A stretch of DNA of 64,000 nt. It comes from Cellulomonas alba (GTDB lineage Bacteria > Actinomycetota > Actinomycetes > Actinomycetales > Cellulomonadaceae). Under the pieces are notes generated by a model, which was not told the origin of the DNA, ran no database searches, and saw only the letters and a list, made by a program, of their open reading frames with translations. Both the position numbers and the translations under genes were made by a program. This document shows positions 58,074-64,000 of this stretch, piece by piece. The DNA lies in the NCBI RefSeq assembly GCF_030362835.1, contig NZ_JAUCGQ010000001.1:1033461-1097460 (forward strand). Reading direction: 5' to 3'. The first letter of the stretch is position 1, and the number at the start of each line of letters is the position of its first letter.

Positions 58074-60209
58074 GTGCATCGACGCCCCACCCTCCGAACG
58101 ATCGTCGTCGGCGTCGCGGTCGCGCTCGGTGTCACGCTCGCCGCGCCCGCCCAGGCCGACGAGGCGCCCGCGACGGCGACCATCTCGGGCACCCTCGTCG
58201 GGACGACGGGACACGGGTTCCCGACGTTCGAACAGGTCATCGCCGAAGACCTCACGGGTGAGCCCGTCGCGTACGACTTCACAGCTGAGGACGGCACCTT
58301 CGCACTCGACGTTCCCGTGGGAACGCCCGTGCATGTGCTGGCTCGACCGCTGTCCTGGTACGAGCCCGGCTACTACACCGGCGACGGGTTGCCGACGACC
58401 GTACACATGGAGAACGCGGCGACGGTGGAATCGCCCGCGGCCATCGGCGCCGTCGAGCTGGGGCTGTATCCGGAGATCAGCGGCAAGCTGGTCGGCGACG
58501 ACGGCGGGTACGCGGGAGGGATCAAGGTCGAGGTCGACGACGCCGCCACCGGCGAGTACGTCGGTGGCGGGTTCTCGGACAACGACGGCAACTTCACCGT
58601 GCCCGGACGGACCGATCGCCCTGTGCGCCTGAAGGTCGCACCGCTCGACTGGTATGTCGACGGGTACTACACGGAGCCGGGCTCGCTCGCCTCCAGCGAC
58701 ACGGCCGACGGCGCGGTGATCGTCGCGCCCGCGGCCGTCGGCAGCATCACGCTCGTGTCCCGGCCCACGATCACCGGACGGGTCCTCTCAGACGGCGCGC
58801 CCGTCGCAGGTGAGTACGTCGTGGCGACGCCTGCGAAGGACGGGATCGACGGCGGCAACGTCTCCACCGCGACGACCGCCGCCGACGGCACGTATCGCCT
58901 GCGGAACCTCGACGCGGGAACGCCGTACATCGTCCAGTTCCGAGGACTGCCGACCACCGTCCTCCCCGGGTGGTACGCGGGACCAGACCACGACTTGAGC
59001 CGGCAAGGCGGCGGCTACGTTCCTGTGACGGCTCCTGCCTCCGGGATCGACGCGAGCACGCCCGCTCCGGCATCGATCTCGGGCGTCATCTCCCTGGGCG
59101 TCGACGCGAGATTCGACCGGCTGTACGTCAGGGCGACAGAGGTGGGCGGCGCCCGTCCGGAGTACGAACCGGGCAGCCCCGTCGACGCGCGCGGCCGGTT
59201 CTCCATCCCGTGGGTGTGGCCCGGCGTCCGGTACCAGCTGTGCTTCACCACGTCGGGTCAGGCGTATGGGCTCGTCGCAGGCTGCGTCGGCCAACCCGGC
59301 CAGCCCTTGGTCGAAGACGGCGCGGCGATCCCCGTCACCGCGCCGGCCACAGCCGTGACGGCGACCGTCCTCGGCGTCGGGCCGCCGGTGGACAGCCCGC
59401 CGGGCCTGACGGGCGGGTCGCAGGTGGGTCGGACGATGACCATCGGCGAAGGCGGCTTCGCGTGGGTCGACGTGACCTACCACTACCAGTGGCTTCGCTC
59501 GGGTCGACCCATTGCCGGTGCCACCGGCCGGCGCTACACGCCCAGCGCAACGGACGTCGGTGCCCTCCTCTCCGTGCGGGTCGCGTCCGAGATGGTCGGC
59601 CGCGTCGCCACGTCGTTCGTCGTCACGGCGGCAGCCCCGGTCGTCCGGGGCGCCCCACCGGTCCTCGTCTCCCGGCCTGCCATCACGGGCAAGCCGACCG
59701 TCGGGCAGCGACTCACCGCGACGCCGGGCACGTGGTCGCTCGGTGGTCTGACGTACGCCTACCAATGGCTTCGTGACGGCTCGCCGATCCCGCACGCGGC
59801 GGGTGCGTCGTACACCGTCACGCTCGGCGACCTCGGAAGGCACCTCACGGTCCGGATCACCACCGCCCGCGCCGGGTACACGGCGACGGCGGCCACGAGC
59901 GCGGCGCTCGTTCCCAAGGTCCCCGCGATCGTCAAGCTCACGCTCGCCCACCGCACGATCGGCCGTCACGAGCACCCCCACGCAACGGTGCGCGTCACCG
60001 CCCCGTACGGGCTCGCCGTGCGTGGCACCGTCACCCTCCGTTTCGGGAACTGGAAGAGGACCGTGGCGGTCGTGGGCGGCCGCACCGTGTCGTTCACGAC
60101 GCCGACGTGGGACCGCGGCACGTACGCGATGTACGCCACGTTCCGTCCGAGCTCGAGCGCACCCAAGCTCGCCACCAAGACGACTCGCGCATATCTGACG
60201 GTCCGCTGA
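58074..60209 (+). CDS. Large secreted protein with CarboxypepD-reg-like and Ig-like repeats
   Basis: A 711-residue exported protein. The signal peptide ends near AQA (about residue 28). About four repeats of a carboxypeptidase-regulatory-like beta fold follow (ISGTLVG, ISGKLVGDDG, ITGRVLSDG, ISGVISLGV), with conserved WYEPGYYTG and WYVDGYYTE motifs. Two Ig-like units come next (YHYQWLRSG, YAYQWLRDG...AGASYTV), then a final beta domain. There is no sorting signal or catalytic motif. It is likely an adhesin or matrix protein. Codon choice is less GC-extreme than its neighbours, hinting at later gain. Confidence 0.82.
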   Translation: MHRRPTLRTIVVGVAVALGVTLAAPAQADEAPATATISGTLVGTTGHGFPTFEQVIAEDLTGEPVAYDFTAEDGTFALDVPVGTPVHVLARPLSWYEPGYYTGDGLPTTVHMENAATVESPAAIGAVELGLYPEISGKLVGDDGGYAGGIKVEVDDAATGEYVGGGFSDNDGNFTVPGRTDRPVRLKVAPLDWYVDGYYTEPGSLASSDTADGAVIVAPAAVGSITLVSRPTITGRVLSDGAPVAGEYVVATPAKDGIDGGNVSTATTAADGTYRLRNLDAGTPYIVQFRGLPTTVLPGWYAGPDHDLSRQGGGYVPVTAPASGIDASTPAPASISGVISLGVDARFDRLYVRATEVGGARPEYEPGSPVDARGRFSIPWVWPGVRYQLCFTTSGQAYGLVAGCVGQPGQPLVEDGAAIPVTAPATAVTATVLGVGPPVDSPPGLTGGSQVGRTMTIGEGGFAWVDVTYHYQWLRSGRPIAGATGRRYTPSATDVGALLSVRVASEMVGRVATSFVVTAAAPVVRGAPPVLVSRPAITGKPTVGQRLTATPGTWSLGGLTYAYQWLRDGSPIPHAAGASYTVTLGDLGRHLTVRITTARAGYTATAATSAALVPKVPAIVKLTLAHRTIGRHEHPHATVRVTAPYGLAVRGTVTLRFGNWKRTVAVVGGRTVSFTTPTWDRGTYAMYATFRPSSSAPKLATKTTRAYLTVR

Positions 60210-60241
60210 ACCTTCCGGCCCAGGCCTGAGCCGGCTTCGAG

Positions 60242-60264
60242 CTCCCCGACTTCGTGGCGGGGAG
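60242..60264 (+). terminator. Hairpin after surface protein gene
   Basis: CTCCCCG and CGGGGAG with a nine-base loop. It separates the gene from the CorA-like leader. Confidence 0.5.
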
Positions 60265-60329
60265 GTCGAGCGCGGGGCGTCACATCGCACCGTTCACCGG
60301 CGCGTTGGCCGCACGCCACTGACCAGGCG

Positions 60330-60335
60330 TATCGT
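60330..60335 (+). promoter_or_regulatory. Candidate -10 box TATCGT of corA-like leader
   Basis: TATCGT, placing the start near 60342 and giving a leader of about 165 bases before the CorA-like ATG. Confidence 0.45.
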
Positions 60336-60390
60336 CGGCCGCGGCATGCGGCCCGGTCGGCGGGCGCGCGGCGAACGGAGGGAGGCCCCC

Positions 60391-60432
60391 ATGAGCGGCG
60401 AGCCCCCCAGTAGTACCCGCCCCGCGTCCTGA
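60391..60432 (+). CDS. Candidate 13-residue proline-containing leader peptide
   Basis: ATG to TGA encodes MSGEPPSSTRPAS. It has the strongest ribosome site in the window, GGAGGGAGG at 60377-60385, five bases before the ATG. An in-frame ATG at 60346 could extend it to 28 residues. It contains a Pro-Pro pair and three prolines in total, and it ends where a hairpin arm begins. Proline-coding leaders regulate magnesium transporter genes in enterobacteria and mycobacteria; a role here is inference. It is too short to be supported by coding statistics. Confidence 0.4.
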   Translation: MSGEPPSSTRPAS

Positions 60433-60499
60433 CCTGCCCCTTTCCGCGCGGCGCAGGTCCCGTCCTGCCCGTCGTGCTCGCACGACCCGGAAACCCCGG
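60431..60499 (+). promoter_or_regulatory. Alternative hairpins in corA-like leader
   Basis: GACCTGC (60431-60437), starting at the leader stop codon, can pair with GCAGGTC (60453-60459). The same GCAGG (60453-60457) can instead pair with CCTGC (60464-60468). GTCGTG-CTCG-CACGAC (60471-60486) and CCGG/CCGG (60487-60499), the latter covering part of the GGAG before the gene, follow. A ribosome on the leader peptide would block the first pairing and change the fold. Confidence 0.4.
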
Positions 60500-60507
60500 A
60501 GCGCACC

Positions 60508-61776
60508 ATGCCTCGTCGCGCTGTCACGCCTCCCCCCGCCACCGTGCCCGACGTCGCCGTCGCGACGACGCCCGCCGTCGCGCGTCCCTCGACCGCCGCG
60601 CGCCCGTCCACCGGCGCCGCCGCGGCCCGCGCCGCCGCGCGCGCCGCGTCCGTCCGGATGTCGCGCCTGCACCTGGCCCGCCTCGCGCTCGCGCGTCAGC
60701 AGGCCGACCGCCCCGCGGCCGACGCACCGTCACAGCCCACGTCCGACGACGCGCGGTCGAGCCTCATCGACTCGGGCGTCTACTGCGAGGGCCACCGCGT
60801 CGCCGCGCCGGGCGACCTCACCGGCACGTACACCGCGCTGCGCGACAACGCCGGAGCGATGGCGTGGATCGGCCTCTACCGCCCGCGTCCCGGCGAGCTG
60901 CTGAGCCTGGCCGAGGAGTTCGACCTGCACGAGCTCGCGGTCGAGGACGCGATCCAGGCGCACCAGCGCCCGAAGATCGAGCGCTACGGCAGGACGCTGT
61001 TCGTCGTGCTGCACGCCGCGCGCTACGTCGACTCCGCCGAGGAGGTCGAGTTCGGGGAGCTGCACGTGTTCGTCGGGCCGGACTTCGTGGTGACGGTCCG
61101 GCACGCCGAGTCGCCCGACCTGGCCGACGTGCGACGACGCCTCGAGGACGACGTCGAGCTCCTGGCGCGCGGGCCGGAGGCCGTGCTGTACGCGATCCTC
61201 GACGCGGTCGTCGACGGGTACGGGCCGGTCGTCGCGGGCCTCGAGAACGACATCGACGAGATCGAGTCCGAGGTGTTCCGCGGGGACCCCGCCGTGTCGC
61301 GGCGCATCTACGAGCTGTCGCGCGAGGTCGTCGACTTCCAGCGGGCCGTGCGGCCGCTCGGCGCGATCCTCGCCGCGCTGGGTGCGGGGTTCACCAAGTA
61401 CGGCGTCGACGAGGAGCAGCAGAAGTACCTGCGCGACGTGGCGGACCACGTCACGGAGGTCGACGAGCGCGTCGAGTCGTTCCGCACCGCGCTGCGCGAC
61501 ATCCTCACCGTCAACGCGACGCTCGTCGCGCAGCGGCAGAACGAGGAGATGAAGGCGCTCTCGGAGGCGAGCAACGCGCAGAACGAGGAGGTCAAGAAGA
61601 TCTCCGCCTGGGCGGCCATCCTCTTCGCGCCGACGCTGATCGGCACGGTCTACGGCATGAACTTCGACAGCATGCCCGAGCTGCACTGGGCGTTCGGCTA
61701 CCCGTTCGCGCTGGTGCTGATGGGTGCCGTGAGCGTCACGCTGTACCTGGTGTTCCGCCGGCGGCGCTGGATCTGA
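60508..61776 (+). CDS. corA: CorA-family magnesium/divalent cation transporter
   Basis: A 422-residue member of the CorA family. An Ala/Arg-rich N-terminal extension of ~80 residues precedes the cytoplasmic domain (LSLAEEFDLHELAVEDAI, HQRPKIERYGRTLFVVL). The pore motif YGMNFDSMPELHW lies between two C-terminal helices (about 369-388 and 397-417), as in all CorA channels. It transports Mg2+ and possibly Co2+ or Ni2+. CCGGAG precedes the ATG. Its 3' end overlaps SURF1 on the other strand by 41 bases. Confidence 0.93.
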   Translation: MPRRAVTPPPATVPDVAVATTPAVARPSTAARPSTGAAAARAAARAASVRMSRLHLARLALARQQADRPAADAPSQPTSDDARSSLIDSGVYCEGHRVAAPGDLTGTYTALRDNAGAMAWIGLYRPRPGELLSLAEEFDLHELAVEDAIQAHQRPKIERYGRTLFVVLHAARYVDSAEEVEFGELHVFVGPDFVVTVRHAESPDLADVRRRLEDDVELLARGPEAVLYAILDAVVDGYGPVVAGLENDIDEIESEVFRGDPAVSRRIYELSREVVDFQRAVRPLGAILAALGAGFTKYGVDEEQQKYLRDVADHVTEVDERVESFRTALRDILTVNATLVAQRQNEEMKALSEASNAQNEEVKKISAWAAILFAPTLIGTVYGMNFDSMPELHWAFGYPFALVLMGAVSVTLYLVFRRRRWI

Positions 61777-62665
61777 CGCGCGAGGGGGGCTCGGCGGCGT
61801 CGGCTGCCCCGGCGGTGGCGGGTCCGCGCCCGGGGCCGGCATCGGCCGCGGCAACGGGCGAGTCCGTCGGCAGCCGCCCCGCGCCCCGCGTCCCGCGCGC
61901 CTCGTCACGCACGACGCGCAGCCAGAGCACGATCGCGAACACGCCGAACACCCACCACTGCGCGGCGTAGAGCAGGTTCTGCAGGTTCAGCCCGGTGCCG
62001 GGCCGGTCGGCGGGCGGCACGACGTCGAGGTCCGGGTCCTGCGCGGGGCTGCTGCTCGCGAGCTGCACGTACCCCGTGTAGATCGGGCCGCCCCACGAGT
62101 TCAGCAGCTCGGCGGAGCTGATCGCGTCGGTGCGGCCGTCGGCGGTCCCCTCGCCCGCAGCCTCGGAGGCCTCGAGGAACCCGGTCACGTCGACCTGGCC
62201 GGCCGGTGGGGCGCCCGCCTCCGCGGGCGAGGCGACCCAGCCGCGCACCACGGGCAGCACCGCGCCGCCGGACGTCCGCAGCGGCGTGAGCACCAGGTAC
62301 CCGGTGCGGCCGTCGTGCGGCCGGTGCGTGACGAGCAGCTGGCCCGCGGCGTCGTAGGTCCCCGTGGCCGCGACCTTGCGGCCGGCCATCTCGCCCGTGA
62401 ACGACTGCTGCGGCCGCAGCACGTCCGCGAGCGCGGCGGCGGGTGCGCCCTCGAGCCGCTCGGTGCGGCGCTCCTCGGCCGCCGCACCGCGCACGTGCGC
62501 GCGGTCGAGCTGCCACGCGCCGAGCCGTCCGCACACCGCGGCGGCGAGCAGCAGCAGCACGAGGACGCCGAGCATGCGCGGCCGGACGGCGGCGCGCAGC
62601 ATCGTCGTGGGCTCGCGCAGCGGCCGGCTCGCCCACGGGTCGGCGGCGGGCTCCGGCTGGGTCAC
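61736..62665 (-). CDS. SURF1-family protein
   Basis: A 309-residue membrane protein assisting cytochrome c oxidase assembly. The first membrane helix (VLVLLLLAAAVCGRLGAWQLDRA) contains the family's GxWQ motif, and the second is near the end (LLYAAQWWVFGVFAIVLWLRVV). The loop between lies outside the cytoplasm, with VTGTYDAAGQLL-like and VVRGWVASP blocks. It has an extended, low-complexity C-terminal tail. GTG at 62665; TACCGT and GGAG both lie just upstream. Confidence 0.9.
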   Translation of the reverse strand: MTQPEPAADPWASRPLREPTTMLRAAVRPRMLGVLVLLLLAAAVCGRLGAWQLDRAHVRGAAAEERRTERLEGAPAAALADVLRPQQSFTGEMAGRKVAATGTYDAAGQLLVTHRPHDGRTGYLVLTPLRTSGGAVLPVVRGWVASPAEAGAPPAGQVDVTGFLEASEAAGEGTADGRTDAISSAELLNSWGGPIYTGYVQLASSSPAQDPDLDVVPPADRPGTGLNLQNLLYAAQWWVFGVFAIVLWLRVVRDEARGTRGAGRLPTDSPVAAADAGPGRGPATAGAADAAEPPSRVRSSAAGGTPGTA

Positions 62666-62825
62666 GCTCCACGGTAACCCGTGGCGGCGGCGCCGACGGC
62701 CGACCGGACCCATGTCAGGCCGCTGACCTGCGACGCCGTCGCCCGCCGGCCACGAGACGTTCGTCTCCTCCCGGCGCGTGACCCCCTGCGCCCGCGCCGC
62801 GTTTGCGGTTGTATGGCACGTGGCG

Positions 62826-62855
62826 GCGTCGCCGCGGGACCTTCGTCCCCGACGC
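62826..62855 (+). other. Bulged hairpin in xfp leader
   Basis: GCGTCG...CGACGC encloses GGGAC-CTTC-GTCCC, with a CCGC bulge on the 5' side. It lies 63 bases before the xfp ATG and could stabilise or regulate the leader. No known riboswitch class is recognised. Confidence 0.4.
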
Positions 62856-62917
62856 GGCACGGGCGTCCCGCAAGGCTGACACGGGTCCGGCGTCCACGCC
62901 GGAGGATGGGGAGCAGC

Positions 62918-64000
62918 ATGAGCACGCAGACGTCGGCCGCGACGGCCTGGCGGACGGGGTCGGGAACGGCCCTCGACTCGGAGACCGTGGCCCGGATCGA
63001 CAAGTGGTGGCGCGCCGCCAACTACCTGTCGGTCGGCCAGATCTACCTCATCAGCAACCCGCTGCTGCGGTCGCCGCTCACGCGCGACGACGTGAAGCCG
63101 CGCCTGCTGGGCCACTGGGGCACCACGCCCGGGCTCAACTTCCTGTACGCGCACCTGAACCGCGCGATCTCCGAGCGCGAGCAGTCGACCATCTACCTGA
63201 CCGGCCCCGGCCACGGCGGCCCGGGCCTCGTCGCGAGCGCCTACCTCGACGGCACGTACTCCGAGGTGTACTCGACGATCACCGAGGACGCCGAGGGGCT
63301 GCGCCGGCTGTTCCGGCAGTTCTCGTTCCCGGGCGGCATCCCGTCGCACGTCGCGCCCGAGACGCCCGGCTCGATCCACGAGGGCGGCGAGCTGGGCTAC
63401 GCGCTGTCGCACGCCTACGGCGCCGCTTTCGACAACCCGGACCTGCTGGTCGCCGCGGTCGTGGGCGACGGCGAGGCGGAGACCGGTCCGCTCGCCACGA
63501 GCTGGCACTCGAACAAGTTCGTCAACGCCGAGAAGGACGGCGTCGTCCTGCCGATCCTGCATCTCAACGGCTACAAGATCGCGAACCCGACGGTGCTCGC
63601 CCGCATCCCGGACGACGAGCTCGAGTCCCTCATGGTCGGCTACGGCCACAAGCCGCACACGTTCGTGGCGGGCTTCGACGACGAGAGCCACGAGGACATC
63701 CACCGGCGGTTCGCGACGCTGCTCGACGAGGTGCTCGACGAGATCGCCGAGATCAAGCGGCGCGCGCACGAGGGCGACGAGAGCCGCCCGGCCTGGCCGA
63801 TGATCATCTTCCGCACGCCGAAGGGCTGGACGGGCCCCGACTACATCGACGGCAAGAAGACGACCGGCTCGTGGCGCGCCCATCAGGTGCCGCTGGCCAA
63901 CGCGCGCGACACCCCGGAGCACCTCGACGTGCTGCGGACGTGGCTCGAGTCGTACCGCGCGAACGAGCTCTTCGACGAGGACGGCCGGCTGCACGACGAC
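62918..64000 (+). CDS. xfp: Phosphoketolase, 5' part (cut by window end)
   Basis: The first 361 codons of a xylulose-5-phosphate/fructose-6-phosphate phosphoketolase (full length about 800). This thiamine-diphosphate enzyme yields acetyl phosphate. Motifs: [48 protein letters not shown] and the ThDP site [21 protein letters not shown]. The ATG at 62918 has GGAG four bases before it; an in-frame ATG at 62906 is the alternative. The reading frame stays open to base 64000. Confidence 0.96.
   Translation, partial: MSTQTSAATAWRTGSGTALDSETVARIDKWWRAANYLSVGQIYLISNPLLRSPLTRDDVKPRLLGHWGTTPGLNFLYAHLNRAISEREQSTIYLTGPGHGGPGLVASAYLDGTYSEVYSTITEDAEGLRRLFRQFSFPGGIPSHVAPETPGSIHEGGELGYALSHAYGAAFDNPDLLVAAVVGDGEAETGPLATSWHSNKFVNAEKDGVVLPILHLNGYKIANPTVLARIPDDELESLMVGYGHKPHTFVAGFDDESHEDIHRRFATLLDEVLDEIAEIKRRAHEGDESRPAWPMIIFRTPKGWTGPDYIDGKKTTGSWRAHQVPLANARDTPEHLDVLRTWLESYRANELFDEDGRLHDD

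Noticed and set aside
60280..60507. M-box magnesium riboswitch before the CorA-like gene
   Set aside because: I could not find the conserved M-box sequence blocks; the leader looks like a mini-ORF with small hairpins instead.
61736..63994. A minus-strand frame extending SURF1 upstream through antisense xfp
   Set aside because: SURF1 begins at 62665; the upstream part is antisense to the conserved phosphoketolase.

Overview
The window is chromosomal DNA from a very high-GC actinobacterium, most likely Cellulomonas or a close relative. The signs are a GH6 cellulase with a C-terminal CBM2-like domain, a CBM2-bearing esterase, a near-consensus CebR/CelR cellulose operator, GTG/TTG starts, dense gene packing with ATGA/GTGA overlaps, and a phosphoketolase. 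I see no rRNA, tRNA, CRISPR array, phage or insertion sequence. Most of the window reads as core genome with a few accessory islands.

Layout. 0.2-9.6 kb: MarC-like membrane protein and PHP phosphoesterase; pepP; a YflT-type stress protein; a soluble MgtE-N/CBS protein overlapping a DUF1003 protein; Mrp-family ATPase; exonuclease III; an ABC membrane domain without ATPase; a VOC protein. 9.7-18.7 kb: glyA-folD, an ArsR/AHSA1/VOC operon, a small kinase/acetyltransferase pair, purU, a secreted protein, DUF167 and mdh. 18.8-22.7 kb: three tandem paralogous secreted esterases. 22.8-28.4 kb: icd, an aquaporin, an epoxide-hydrolase-like protein, DUF3017 and a ferredoxin-reductase-like flavoprotein. 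28.5-38.3 kb: purH, a TetR/epimerase divergent pair, purN, a PerM-like protein, sucD-sucC, and an HTH/Clp-N pair. 38.4-48.9 kb: SGNH-acyltransferase, pcrA, and a PspC-domain histidine kinase/response regulator facing a PspC membrane protein. 49.3-64 kb: GH6 cellulase, DUF3817, guaA, a heterodimeric ABC exporter with an ArfB-like gene, a large surface protein, a CorA-type transporter with a candidate regulatory leader, SURF1, and the 5' half of xfp (cut by the window end).

Themes. (1) Folate one-carbon and purine metabolism: glyA, folD, purU, purH, purN and guaA are all here. glyA-folD and purH each carry a recognisable ZTP (pfl-motif) riboswitch directly behind a -10 box, so both can respond to AICAR phosphates, the substrate of PurH. 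(2) TCA cycle: mdh, icd and sucCD; icd and sucC share an upstream motif. (3) Plant-polymer attack: a GH6 enzyme under a CebR-type box and three esterases with different anchoring. (4) Leaderless expression: many genes show a TANNNT or GACGAT-like hexamer 6-8 bases before the start codon, which settles several starts. (5) Magnesium and envelope: CorA-like, MgtE-N and DUF1003 proteins, PspC signalling, PerM.

The most unusual signals are the leader upstream of the CorA-like gene (a proline-containing mini-ORF with a very strong ribosome site and mutually exclusive hairpins), the complementary loss of ATPase motifs in the two ABC halves, and the twin GTCAA-N6-TTGAC operators over a leaderless HTH/Clp-N promoter.
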